Positions 1 to 8,460 of a stretch of 49,822 nt of DNA are shown one piece after another. A model generated the notes under the pieces. The model worked only from the letters and a program-made list of their open reading frames with translations. It had not been told where the DNA came from and searched no databases. Position numbers and translations under genes: made by a program. Position 1 is the stretch's first letter, and the number at the start of each line of letters is the position of its first letter. Source of the DNA: Dermatophilaceae bacterium (GTDB lineage Bacteria; Actinomycetota; Actinomycetes; Actinomycetales; Dermatophilaceae); assembly GCA_014377705.1 (NCBI GenBank), contig JACMPC010000154.1, forward strand, positions 1 through 49,822, written 5' to 3'.

Positions 1-277
1 CGAGCCGATGAATCGACCTGGTAGCGAACCGGATTCGGCGTTGTCCTGCGTACCACGAACGCTCCCTAGGACGCACCGCGAACACTCACAACGAGTCAAT
101 CAGGCGCTCGTAGCCACCGGCAAGGGTACCGCCGCGATGGGTACCGTCATCGTCAAACGCTCTGATTTCGCCCTTCAACGCGGGGCTCTGACGACCGATG
201 AACTGGCTCGGCTTGCGCCGGTCGTTGCCGCGGTAGGCGGCCTTGTATGGGTGGGAGTGTCCTATTGGTGTTGTGCA

Positions 278-1744
278 TTATTCGGTGAGGGAAGCCGCTC
301 GTTGCGCGGTGTACTGGCTCCAGTCGTGCGCTGATAGGGCTGCCCATTTGGCGGTGTTCGTTGGGCTTCGGCCCAGGATGTCGGCCAGGACGGATGAGGG
401 CATCTCGGAGGCGAGCTGGAACATGGCTGCCATGCGCGCGGTGGAGGGTTGGATCCCGCGTTCGACGAGCTGGCCTCGGATGTTCTCGGTGGCGAGGTGC
501 TTGCCGGGGATGCCGCCGGGGAAGAGCCAATGGTCGGGGCTGCTGGCGTAGGACGCTTGACCGCGGCGGGCGAGGTGGGCCAGGACGAGTCGTTCCAGGG
601 ACTCGGGCAGGTCGATGGGGACGGTGTCGAAGGTGACGGTGACGTGCCCGTCGTCGCCGGTGGTGATCTGGTCGGCGCGCATCCGGGTGATCCGGGCCAG
701 GGGTTGGGCGAACAGAAGGGTGAACAGGCCTGCGACGCGGACGTATGTGCGGATCGTGTCGTCGTGTAGGAGTAGCTCGACCTGGGCCCAGCGGTCCTGG
801 TCGCCGAGGGTGACCTCGGGTTGGTCCTGGTGGGGGTTGGTGGGCAGTTTGATGCCCGAGGTCAGGCCGGTGCGCTCGGCCCAGGCAAGGAACACCACCA
901 CTGCTTTGGCCCGGGCAGGAAACTCGACGGCGTACTCCTCGAGCTCGGCCTGGGTCGCCGTGGTGATGCTGGTGTCGTGGGCGGCCAGCCAGGCCAGGAA
1001 TCTTGCGGTCGCCACGATCGTGGCCCGGGCGCCGCTGATGGCGCCGTGAGTCGCGACTCCTGCCTGTTCCTTGTGGCGGAGTCGGCGCAGTACGTGCCAG
1101 CGGGCGAACCGGCCCAGGACATCAGCTTGGTCCTTGGGCAGGCCGGCCAGGATGTCGTCCAGCCACGGCCTCACCCGTTCCAGCTCGGCGTGAAAGGGCG
1201 GCAGGACCCCGACGGCAACCAGGAGATCGCGCAGATAGTTATTGGTCTTGTTCGACGCCATCGCCTCGAAAGCGGCGTGGGAGATCTCGATCTCGCCCCT
1301 GGCCATCGATGCCAGGATGCCGGGGCCGGTCGAGCGGTTAAACCAGTACAGGGTGGTCTGTGGGCGCGGCCCGGCCATGAGGGTGTCGAACACCGGTTGC
1401 AGCTGGGGATGGATGTGCCCGCTGGGGTCACTGAGCAGCTCGGCGGCACGTTCCTCGAGCATGCAGGGCCCGCACCTGCGCCCGAATGGGCTGTCTTCCC
1501 GCCCGCACCGCACGCAGGCATACCTGGGCTCGTTGCCGGTGCAGGTCGAGCACGCGGGGCGGTGTTGCGCGTCGTAGAACGCCAACACCTTGGTTCCGCC
1601 GCATCCCGGGCAGGTCGAGGCGGTACGTGCGAACCGCAGCTCGCAGGTCTCGCACACGGCCTTGTCCAAGATCAGCCGGGAGCACCGCCTTTCCTGGCCG
1701 CAGTGGGCACACGTAGTCCGCGGCAGGGGTTTGCGACCTCTCAT
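278..1744 (-). CDS. Zinc-ribbon protein with degenerate tyrosine-recombinase domain
   Basis: This 488-aa protein is the last gene of a three-gene cassette; its ATG overlaps the stop of the regulator gene (ATGA). The first ~95 residues hold three zinc-ribbon-like CxxC pairs: C12/C15 with C31/C34, C45/C48 with C65/C68, and C77/C80 with C91/C94. The C-terminal ~200 residues resemble a phage-integrase fold, but the catalytic positions look lost. The HxxR box reads STAR, the usual LGH reads LGR, and the position of the nucleophilic Tyr is Trp (NTAKWAAL). It is therefore probably a DNA-binding or architectural partner of the active recombinase encoded upstream. That role is inference; I do not recognise a named family. 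Confidence 0.75.
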   Translation of the reverse strand: MRGRKPLPRTTCAHCGQERRCSRLILDKAVCETCELRFARTASTCPGCGGTKVLAFYDAQHRPACSTCTGNEPRYACVRCGREDSPFGRRCGPCMLEERAAELLSDPSGHIHPQLQPVFDTLMAGPRPQTTLYWFNRSTGPGILASMARGEIEISHAAFEAMASNKTNNYLRDLLVAVGVLPPFHAELERVRPWLDDILAGLPKDQADVLGRFARWHVLRRLRHKEQAGVATHGAISGARATIVATARFLAWLAAHDTSITTATQAELEEYAVEFPARAKAVVVFLAWAERTGLTSGIKLPTNPHQDQPEVTLGDQDRWAQVELLLHDDTIRTYVRVAGLFTLLFAQPLARITRMRADQITTGDDGHVTVTFDTVPIDLPESLERLVLAHLARRGQASYASSPDHWLFPGGIPGKHLATENIRGQLVERGIQPSTARMAAMFQLASEMPSSVLADILGRSPTNTAKWAALSAHDWSQYTAQRAASLTE

Positions 1745-2076
1745 GTCCCCTCGTGCGGGCGGCGGATCTTGGCCCGAATCGGGCGCAGGTCGCCGATACC
1801 CGGGCCGGTTTCGGTGCCGGTCTTGGCGACCTTAACCGTTTCGACCACGGGCTGGAGCAGGTCGTTTGGTTCGCAGTCCAAGATGTCGCACAGGGCCGCG
1901 AGGATCTCCATGTTCAGCCGTTGCGGGGTCCTGGTGACCAGCCGGTACACATGTTCGCGCGACAGGCTCACCCCGCGTTCGGCCAGCATCGGGACGAGCT
2001 CACTGGTCTGGTAGATCGCCCTGGTGGCCATCACCTGGCGCAGGTTCCACTGCATCGCGATACGTCTGGTCATCAC
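1741..2076 (-). CDS. XRE/Cro-C1-type helix-turn-helix protein of recombinase cassette
   Basis: The protein has 111 aa with a Cro/C1-type HTH over residues ~15-75: a helix near LVPMLAERGVSLSREHVYRL, then LNMEILAALCDILDCEPNDLL, typical of small XRE regulators. It lies between two recombinase-like genes and overlaps both by 4 nt (GTGA upstream, ATGA downstream), so the three are almost certainly co-translated. The start is GTG at 2076; an in-frame ATG follows at once at 2073. It may repress the cassette or act as a directionality factor; the sequence does not decide which. Confidence 0.8.
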   Translation of the reverse strand: MMTRRIAMQWNLRQVMATRAIYQTSELVPMLAERGVSLSREHVYRLVTRTPQRLNMEILAALCDILDCEPNDLLQPVVETVKVAKTGTETGPGIGDLRPIRAKIRRPHEGT

Positions 2077-3185
2077 TGGTCCTTTCTACCGTTGGGTGCA
2101 TAGACACGCTTCAGCGCGGCCTGCAGGGTCTTGTTCTTGAAGTCGTTGCTGACCGAGGTGTAGATCGCGGTCGTGGAGGCGAAGGCATGGCCGACCTGTT
2201 CCTGGACGAACCGTTCCGGATAGCCGAACTCGACCAGATGGGTCACATACGAGTGGCGCAGGCAGTGCAGGCTCAGATCCTTATCGAGCCCGACCTCAGC
2301 GCGGAGCTGGGCGAAACGCTGGTCGAAGTAGCGCAGCGACACCCGGGTCAGCCGCTCGGTAACCCACAACGCGGGATGGTCGGCGACACCAAAAAGGGGC
2401 CGCGCCTGCTCCACCCACTGGCGCAAACCGGCCACCGCCCAGTCGAACTCCGGTACCGCCAACACCGTCCGCCGCCGTGGGATACCCCCGCGGACCGCCT
2501 TGCCGTAGCGCACATGGAGCGAACCGTAGGTGCCCCACTGGCGCACGTGCGGGTTCGGGCGCAGGTCGGCCACATCCAGGCGGCACAGCTCATTGCGGCG
2601 CAGCCCGAACGCGTACGCCGTCTTGAAGACCTGCGCATCACGCAGCGCACCCAACGACCCCTTGCGCCCCGACCCGGCGATCCGCTCGACCCGGTCATCA
2701 AGGTAGTCGAACAGCTGCTCCAGCTCGTTGTACGTCAACGGTCGTCGCCCCGGACGGCCCTCGTACGCGTTCAGATGCGCCACCGTGTTCCACTCATGAC
2801 ACACCTGAGCAGGCACCTGGTCGAACCGGTCCCGGCACACCCTGGGCCACTCGTAGCGCGCATCGGTGACGTAGTCACCGAACATCCGCAACGACAAGTG
2901 GTACCCCCGAATCGTTGACGGGGACCGCCGATCGCGCCCCGAAGTCAACGACACCGTGAAGTCCTCCACATCCCCAGGCCCCCACATCCACGGGTACGAC
3001 TCGGCAAAATCAGCGAACCGGCGGACCAGCCGCAACCGGTCCGCGATGGTCTTCTCACCCAACAAACGGGACCTCTGCTGGCGCGCCCAACCGGTCAGCA
3101 TCGCCTCGAAAACCGCCGCCTCCGGGTCCATGTGAACGACCCCGGAGACCATCACCAGCCCCGCCGAGCCCGGCATGTCGACCAC
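2073..3185 (-). CDS. Tyrosine-type site-specific recombinase
   Basis: The protein has 370 aa with an N-terminal SAM-like DNA-binding domain (~20-150) and a C-terminal catalytic domain. All recombinase residues appear present: Arg in GLRRNEL, H-x-x-R in HCLRHSY, and His and Tyr in QVGHAFASTTAIYTSV. It breaks and rejoins DNA at a specific site through a 3'-phosphotyrosine link. It is the first gene of the cassette and the only member with a full catalytic set. The start is uncertain: GTG at 3185 gives the longest form, ATG at 3176 is in frame, and neither has a clear Shine-Dalgarno sequence. An inverted repeat lies just upstream (3204-3240). Confidence 0.88.
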   Translation of the reverse strand: MVDMPGSAGLVMVSGVVHMDPEAAVFEAMLTGWARQQRSRLLGEKTIADRLRLVRRFADFAESYPWMWGPGDVEDFTVSLTSGRDRRSPSTIRGYHLSLRMFGDYVTDARYEWPRVCRDRFDQVPAQVCHEWNTVAHLNAYEGRPGRRPLTYNELEQLFDYLDDRVERIAGSGRKGSLGALRDAQVFKTAYAFGLRRNELCRLDVADLRPNPHVRQWGTYGSLHVRYGKAVRGGIPRRRTVLAVPEFDWAVAGLRQWVEQARPLFGVADHPALWVTERLTRVSLRYFDQRFAQLRAEVGLDKDLSLHCLRHSYVTHLVEFGYPERFVQEQVGHAFASTTAIYTSVSNDFKNKTLQAALKRVYAPNGRKDQ

Positions 3186-3203
3186 GAAACCCCAACCCAG
3201 ACT

Positions 3204-3240
3204 GTTACTTTAGAAGCCATATTGTTGCGGTTAAGGTAAC
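3204..3240. repeat. Short inverted repeat upstream of recombinase cassette
   Basis: GTTACTT at 3204-3210 is mirrored by AAGGTAAC at 3233-3240 (one extra base), flanking an AT-richer 22-nt centre in a GC-rich context. It lies about 20 bp before the recombinase start. On the minus strand TTAACC and TAAAGT spaced by 16 nt could serve as -35/-10. It could be the operator for the XRE protein, a recombinase core site or the cassette terminus. I found no second copy at the other end within the window. Confidence 0.4.
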
Positions 3241-3943
3241 AGACGCAAAGCCCTGCAGGTCAGCGCAACACCCCCACTACCAGTCGGCATCGATAAATCC
3301 CCTGATCAGGGCACCTGTGTTGCATCTGCCGCGATAATGCCCGGTCGCCAAACAGATGCCAGAGGTGTGGGGAGACTGGCTGGGTGATTTGACGGACTGG
3401 GGAACGCCGGAAGACAAAGGCAAGTTCATGGGCGTCGGCTGTCTCAGGACGGGTGGCGAGGCGGGCGGCGCCGGCATAGGAAAATTGCACGGGAAGGAGC
3501 CATCGGAGATGGACCCTCGGGGAGGCGCTTCTCATCATGGCGGAACCGAAGTCGAACCAGGCCTGCCATGGCCGCGAACTCGCTCTCTCTCGGCTGGCCC
3601 GACCTGCGTACGGCCAGGTTGGTGCCCTGCCGTTCTTCGGCAGGGATGACGCGAAACTTCATGCGGCCCGACCACTCAGCTCCTGGAAGAGTGTCGAGAC
3701 CTCAGCAGTGCAGCAAGTGCAGCGACTCGACATCGACCTACACAACCAACACCAAGGCTCTATGGAGGGGAGCTGCACTTGCTGCACTGATCCGCGGGCC
3801 CCGGTGATCCTGGACCTGGTGTTCCCGATGGTGTACCCCCAGCCGGGTACCACAAGTGGAACTGGTCGCCAGCGAAGAACCGAACTGCAGTGGAACGCAA
3901 AAGAACTCGCGGACGATCTCGGCTCGAGACGGTGGAGGTACAT
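3241..3943. other. Non-coding stretch between recombinase cassette and xis
   Basis: About 700 bp without a supportable gene. Short open frames here lack ribosome binding sites and recognisable protein motifs. The only clear structure is the 18-bp inverted repeat at 3706-3789. A good ribosome binding site (GGAGG, 3934-3938) leads into the excisionase ATG at 3944. This is where an integrative element would carry arm-type sites or a transfer/replication region, but I see no direct evidence for either. Confidence 0.5.
3706..3789. repeat. 18-bp perfect inverted repeat, 48-nt spacer
   Basis: CAGTGCAGCAAGTGCAGC at 3706-3723 is the exact reverse complement of 3772-3789. Each arm itself contains two GTGCAGC-like heptamers. 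The spacer is 48 nt, too long for a simple terminator, and there is no T-tract. It lies ~155 bp before the excisionase start. Candidates are paired binding sites for an element-encoded protein (Xis/Int arm sites, replication or transfer protein) or a cruciform origin. Confidence 0.6.
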
Positions 3944-4192
3944 ATGTCCGACTTCGATAGGCTCAACGCGTTGAATTCGATGCCCATGGCCGCGCAGTTC
4001 GTTGGCGGCAACGATGAGCCGAAGCTCTTGCTCACCGTCACCTAGGCTGCGTCCCTGCTCAGCCTCGGACGGAGCAAGACGTACGAGCTGGTGCGGGCAG
4101 GCGTGATCCCATCCGTCCGCATCACCGGCTCCCGGCGAATCAGGGTCTCCGACCTGCTGGTCTACGTGGCCGCACTCGGCGAGGCTGCCTGA
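3944..4192 (+). pseudogene. xis: Excisionase (xis), interrupted by an in-frame TAG
   Basis: From ATG 3944 (GGAGG upstream) the frame encodes an 82-codon excisionase/MerR-like winged-helix protein. The C-terminal part, AASLLSLGRSKTYELVRAG then IPSVRITGSRRIRVSDLL, is the classic actinobacterial Xis helix-turn-helix. Codon 34 (4043-4045) is TAG, where relatives usually have Glu (TVEEAA), so one GAG-to-TAG change explains it. The stop TGA (4190-4192) overlaps the integrase ATG (TGATG), so the original coupling is preserved. No other lesion is visible, which suggests recent inactivation or, less likely, readthrough or internal initiation. Confidence 0.8.
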
Positions 4193-5484
4193 TGGGCACG
4201 CTGCGTGACGGCGTGATGAAGCGCGGCAACACCTGGTCGTTTGTCATCCGGGTCACCGACGAACGGACAGGCGTCAGCAAGCCGAAGTGGGCCGGAGGCT
4301 TCGCAACGGAGGCGGCAGCGAAGGAGGCTCGCGACTCCGCGCGCGTCGCGGCCCGCCAGGGCGTCTACGTCGACAGGAGCCGAATCACCGTCACGCAGTA
4401 CCTCGGCGACTGGCTCGACGCCCACGCCATGGAGATCAAGCCCGCGACCCTGTCGACGTATCGGTATCTCGTGACGCACTAAGTCAACCCGCACATCGGG
4501 CGCATGCGGCTCCAGTCCGTTCGGCCGGCAACGCTCAGCGGGCTGTACCGGGATCTCCTTGTGCATGGCGGGAAGGAAGCTCGGCCGTTGTCACGGGCGA
4601 CCGTCGACTACGTTCACGCGATCCTGCGCAAGGCCTTCAACGACGCGGTTCGTTCCGATCAGCTACTTGTCACGAACCCTGCTGAACGCGCGAAACGTCC
4701 GCGTGGTGGCCCCCGTGGCCTTCGGGAGGTCTGGACGGCCGAGCAGCTCCGGACCTTCCTGAACGCCGCGAGCCACCACCGGCTGTCCGCCTTCTTCAGA
4801 GTCGCGGCGTACACCGGCGCCAGGCGCGGTGAAGTGAGCAACCTGCGGTGGGCGGACATCGACTGGGATGCACCAGCGCTTCGCATCAAGGGCTCAGTCG
4901 GCATCATCGCCGGCCAGCGGGTCGAGGGCACCACGAAGAGCGGACGGGAACGCCTCGTGAGCCTGGACGCTGGGACCGTCGACGTTCTGCGCGACCTGCG
5001 CCGCAAACAGGTTGAGAACCAGCTGGCCCTCGGCGATGCCTGGACCGAGACCGGCCACGTGTTCACCTCAGGCGACGGGGTGCCGATCAACCCCGACAGC
5101 ATGACGGCACTCATGGCAAAGACCATCCGGGCTTACAACGCCGCGCTTCCGCCGGACGTCCCGGCCCTTCCGGTGGCACGACTGCACGACCTTCGGCACG
5201 TTCATGCCACCCACCTCCTGCTGGCCGGCGTGCCCGTGCATGTGGTCGCCGACCGTCTCGGCCACGCGGACCCGGCCATCACGCTCCGGGTCTACGCCCA
5301 TGTCCTGCGCCAGCACGCGGCGGGAGTCGCGGACGTCTTTGCAGCCGCAATCGAGCCTGGGCACGACGCCACCCCCGCTGCAGCCAATGACAGCAGTGCC
5401 CACCCAGGCGCCGCGGCCCTGTTAGCACGACCGTTAGCAAGCCCGGATCTTGAACCCGAGAACCCCAGGTCGTTGAGCCTCTGA
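4192..5484 (+). pseudogene. int: Tyrosine integrase (int), interrupted by an in-frame TAA
   Basis: A single reading frame of 430 codons carries a full phage/ICE-type integrase except for TAA at 4480-4482. Residues 1-96 hold the arm-binding domain and the start of the core-binding SAM-like domain (STYRYLVTH, then stop). The frame resumes with VNPHIGRMRLQ, the expected continuation. Downstream the catalytic set is intact: Arg in TGARRGEV, HxxR in LHDLRHVHATH, His and Tyr in LGHADPAITLRVYAH. TAC/TAT-to-TAA or a similar point change would explain the lesion. A fragment from ATG 4504 could be translated but would lack arm binding. The 3' end abuts tRNA-Thr. Confidence 0.85.
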
Positions 5485-5495
5485 CCTGGGGTTCT
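5459..5495. terminator. Hairpin between integrase 3' end and tRNA-Thr
   Basis: AGAACCCCAGGTC (5459-5471) and GACCTGGGGTTCT (5483-5495) form a perfect 13-bp stem with an 11-nt loop. It lies immediately 3' of the minus-strand tRNA and overlaps the integrase stop codon, so it can act on both strands. No long U-tract follows. The last integrase codons are thus shared with the tRNA terminator, as expected if element integration joined int to host sequence here. Confidence 0.65.
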
Positions 5496-5498
5496 TCA

Positions 5499-5575
5499 TG
5501 GAGCCGCCTATCGGAATCGAACCGATGACCTATTCATTACGAGTGAATCGCTCTAGCCGACTGAGCTAAGGCGGC
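5499..5575 (-). tRNA. tRNA-Thr (anticodon CGU)
   Basis: On the minus strand the sequence folds into a canonical cloverleaf. The acceptor GCCGCCT pairs with AGGCGGC, the D-stem is GCTC/GAGC, and the anticodon arm ATTCA-CTCGTAA-TGAAT has CGT at positions 34-36. The T arm is ATCGG-TTCGATT-CCGAT, with an encoded 3' CCA after discriminator T. It reads ACG codons. Its 3' end faces the broken integrase gene, the common target geometry for integrative elements. A TATACT -10 box lies upstream. Confidence 0.97.
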
Positions 5576-5600
5576 GGGCACCCATGGGGCACGATGCACG

Positions 5601-5606
5601 AGTATA
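5601..5606 (-). promoter_or_regulatory. -10 box of tRNA-Thr
   Basis: The minus strand reads TATACT 25 nt before the mature tRNA 5' end. CGGACA lies 16 nt further upstream as a weak -35. The near-consensus -10 suits a constitutive stable-RNA promoter. Confidence 0.55.
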
Positions 5607-5634
5607 CGGATGATCCAGCCGATGTCCGAACCGG

Positions 5635-7215
5635 TCAGCACCTGAGCCCTGGTGGCGGCACGACGCCCCTGACCAAGAACTCATCGACCGCGCCGTCCAC
5701 GCACGAGTTGGACCGCATGTATGCCGTGTGCCCGTCGCCGTTGTAGGTGATCAGGTGGGCGTTCTCCAGCTCCGCGGCCAGGCCCTGCGCCCACTTGTAC
5801 GGGGTCGCCGGGTCCCGGGTGGTCCCCACCAGCACGATCGGGCCGCTGCCGGCCGCCGTGATCTTCTTGGGGGCGTTGTTGGCGGGCACGGGCCAGTAGC
5901 CGCAGGGCACCGTGCTCCACGCCAGGAAGGGACCCCAGGTCGGCGCCTTGACGGTCAGCGAGCGCGCCTGTGACTCATAGTGATCCAAGCCCTTGACGTC
6001 GGCGCGGTCCAGGCAGTTCACGGCGTAGATGACCTGCATCAGGTTGGTGACGTACCCGCCCGCGGTGGTGCGTTCGGCATAGTCAAGCGCCAGCCGCATC
6101 AACGGGTCGCCACTGCCGGCGAAGGCCCCGCGAAGGGCGTCAGTCAGGTCGGGCCAGCGGCTCTGGTCGTACATCGGCCCAGCGATCCCGAGCGAGGCCC
6201 ACCCCTCCGTGAGCCCTTTGACATAGGGGTCCTTCAGCGGGAGCGGCCTGGCGTCCACCTGCTTGAGGAACGCGCGCAGCCTGGCCATCCCGGCCTCGAC
6301 GGATCCGCCCAGCGGGCAGTTCCCCTTGGCGACACAGTCCTGCACATAGGCCCGGGTCGCGGTCTCGAACCCGACCGCCTGGCCCTCGTTGACCTGGCTC
6401 GAGGTGAGGTTCGGGTCGATGACCCCGTCCAGGACGAACCGGCCCACCTTGCCGGGGAACAGGTCGGCGTACGTCGCGCCGAGAAAGGTGCCGTAAGACT
6501 TGCCCAGATAGTCGAGCTTCGTCTCGCTCAGGGCGGCGCGAAGGACGTCCATGTCCTTGGCCGCCTCGATCGTGGAGACGTGACCGAGCAGCCGGCCGCC
6601 CTCGGCTTTGCACTTGTCGGCGAAGGCCTTGGCCACGGCAGCGACCTTCTCCTGCTCCGCCTTGCTGTCCGGCGTCGGATCGCCACCGAGCAGACTGTCG
6701 AGCTCGCGGTCATCCAGGCACTTGACCGGCGCCGAGGTCCCGACGCCGCGAGGGTCGAAGCCCACGATGTCGTATGCCGCCTGCACCGGTTCGGTGAAGT
6801 CGGCACCAGCCGCGTAGAAGACGCCAGACCCGCCGGGGCCGCCGGGGTTGACCACGAGGGAGCCGATCCGTTTGCCCGGGTCCGTGCTCCGAACCTTGAG
6901 CACGGACAGCCGGATGGTGCCGCGGTCAGGGTGGGCATAGTCGATCGGAACCGTCAGCCTGGCGCACTGGTTCTGCCCGCACTCCGACCACGCCAGGTCC
7001 TGCGTATAGAACTTGGCCAGGCTCACCGGGCCCGAAGGGGGCACCTGGGCCGCGGACTTCTTGACCGGGTCGGGGGTCCTGGCCGGGCTGGGCGCGTTGG
7101 AGCTCCCCACGCATCCGGAGACGGTCAGCGCCACCGCCAGGGAGCCCACCAGCCCAAGGAGGATGCGTCGCGCCGCAGGCACGCCGATAAAAGAGGTGTC
7201 CCCCGCTGATGTCAC
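5635..7215 (-). CDS. Exported S33-family alpha/beta hydrolase (tripeptidyl aminopeptidase-like lipoprotein)
   Basis: The 526-aa protein has an N-terminal hydrophobic segment ending in VSGC, a lipobox-like signal, so it is probably a surface lipoprotein. The fold is the SlpD/E and tripeptidyl-aminopeptidase type: oxyanion segment NPGGPGGSG, nucleophile elbow GKSYG, acid in GTTRDPATP, His in NGDGHTAY, and the C-terminal TAP-like domain ending in CVDG...GLRC. Such enzymes release short peptides from exported proteins. The GTG start at 7215 has AGGAG 9 nt upstream. It is a separate transcription unit between holB and tRNA-Thr, all on the minus strand. Confidence 0.9.
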   Translation of the reverse strand: MTSAGDTSFIGVPAARRILLGLVGSLAVALTVSGCVGSSNAPSPARTPDPVKKSAAQVPPSGPVSLAKFYTQDLAWSECGQNQCARLTVPIDYAHPDRGTIRLSVLKVRSTDPGKRIGSLVVNPGGPGGSGVFYAAGADFTEPVQAAYDIVGFDPRGVGTSAPVKCLDDRELDSLLGGDPTPDSKAEQEKVAAVAKAFADKCKAEGGRLLGHVSTIEAAKDMDVLRAALSETKLDYLGKSYGTFLGATYADLFPGKVGRFVLDGVIDPNLTSSQVNEGQAVGFETATRAYVQDCVAKGNCPLGGSVEAGMARLRAFLKQVDARPLPLKDPYVKGLTEGWASLGIAGPMYDQSRWPDLTDALRGAFAGSGDPLMRLALDYAERTTAGGYVTNLMQVIYAVNCLDRADVKGLDHYESQARSLTVKAPTWGPFLAWSTVPCGYWPVPANNAPKKITAAGSGPIVLVGTTRDPATPYKWAQGLAAELENAHLITYNGDGHTAYMRSNSCVDGAVDEFLVRGVVPPPGLRC

Positions 7216-7320
7216 GCGTGTGCTCCTGTCGTCGTTCGGCTGGCGGTTCGACGGTACCGCGATTCACTGGTCACCTTGTCAGCGTGAGGTCAGATGGGCG
7301 GATGCGAACATGAACACCCT

Positions 7321-8460
7321 TCACCGCGCAAGCTGTAGGGAGATCGCCATCGCCTCGAGGGCCAGCAGACTGTTGACGTTGGCGTCGATCCGCTCGCGAG
7401 CGGTGCCGATCGCGTCCATGCACCCCAGCAGCTGCTCGGGAGACATCACCCGGGCCAGCTGGCGGACCTGCTCGATCATGTCCTGGTTGACCAATCCGAT
7501 CGAGGCGCCCGTGTGCACGACGAGGGCATCGCGGTATACGGACAGCAGATCCATCAGCGACCTGTCGATGACGTCGCAGACGAACCGGGTCGCCCGGGTC
7601 TTCTGCTCCTTCTCCAGCGCCGAGACCTGCGCCCGCACGTGCGGCGGCTGGACTCGTGCGGAAAGGTCGGCTCCCAGGATCTCCAACAGCCGGGCCTTCT
7701 CGCTCACGTCTCGCTCGGTCGAGGCCGCGCCCGCCTCTTCCTTGGCGATGGAGTCCAGGTCAGAGGCGGCGCCGACCGCGTCGCCGACGCTGCGGATCTT
7801 GGCCGCGAGCTGGATCACCTCATGGCGCCTGTTGCGCGCACCCTCGTCGCGGGCCAGCCGCCGGGCAAGGCCCACGTGGCACTGGGCGGCTCGGGCGGCG
7901 AACGTGGCCATGGCCGGGTCGATCCCGTCGCGGCGAACCAGCAGTGCGGCAACCGCCTCGACCGGCGGCGTGCGGAGCCGGACGTGCCGGGAACGGGACC
8001 GGATCGTGATGATGACGTCCTCGAGCGAGGGCGCGCACAGGATCCAGACGGTCCGGGCGACCGGCTCCTCGAGGGCTTTGAGCAACGCATCGGCGGCCCG
8101 CTCGTGCAACCGGTCCGCATCTTCGATGACGATCACCCGCCAGCGTCCGAGCGAGGGGCGACGGGCCGCCAGCAGCACGAGCTCTCGCGCGAGCTTCACC
8201 GTCAGGGTGAGACCTTCGGTGGCGATGACGTCGACGTCGGCATGGGTTCCCTCCAGCGCGGTGCGGCACTCGCGGCAGGTGCCGCAGCCACCGTCGGGGC
8301 ACTGCAGCGCAGCCGCGAACGCTTTGGCCGCAACGGATCTGCCCGATCCGGGCGGCCCGGTGAGCAGCCAGGCGTGGGTCATCGAGCCCGGTTCGGTGAC
8401 CGCCCGGTCAAGGGTGGCAACAGCTGACTCCTGGCCGATGACGTCGTCCCAGACGCTCAC
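7321..8460 (-). CDS. holB: DNA polymerase III delta' subunit
   Basis: The 379-aa protein is a clamp-loader AAA+ subunit. Walker A is GPPGSGRS near the N-terminus, followed by a Cys-rich zinc module (CPDGGCGTCRECR) and the acidic strand VIVIEDADRL. LLKALEEP and a SRSR element come after, as in DnaX/HolB proteins. It works with DnaX and HolA to load the beta clamp. The GTG at 8460 overlaps the tmk stop (GTGA), so I choose it over an upstream in-frame start that would lie inside tmk. The tmk-holB pairing is widespread in bacteria. Confidence 0.93.
   Translation of the reverse strand: MSVWDDVIGQESAVATLDRAVTEPGSMTHAWLLTGPPGSGRSVAAKAFAAALQCPDGGCGTCRECRTALEGTHADVDVIATEGLTLTVKLARELVLLAARRPSLGRWRVIVIEDADRLHERAADALLKALEEPVARTVWILCAPSLEDVIITIRSRSRHVRLRTPPVEAVAALLVRRDGIDPAMATFAARAAQCHVGLARRLARDEGARNRRHEVIQLAAKIRSVGDAVGAASDLDSIAKEEAGAASTERDVSEKARLLEILGADLSARVQPPHVRAQVSALEKEQKTRATRFVCDVIDRSLMDLLSVYRDALVVHTGASIGLVNQDMIEQVRQLARVMSPEQLLGCMDAIGTARERIDANVNSLLALEAMAISLQLAR

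Noticed and set aside
8-334. 108-codon open frame at the left edge
   Set aside because: No ribosome site, no recognisable motif, and it runs antisense into the end of the zinc-ribbon recombinase gene. The first 277 bases hold nothing I can support.
3537-3974. 145-codon frame between the recombinase cassette and xis
   Set aside because: It runs across the inverted repeat and into the xis start in another frame, with no motif; treated as chance in GC-rich DNA.
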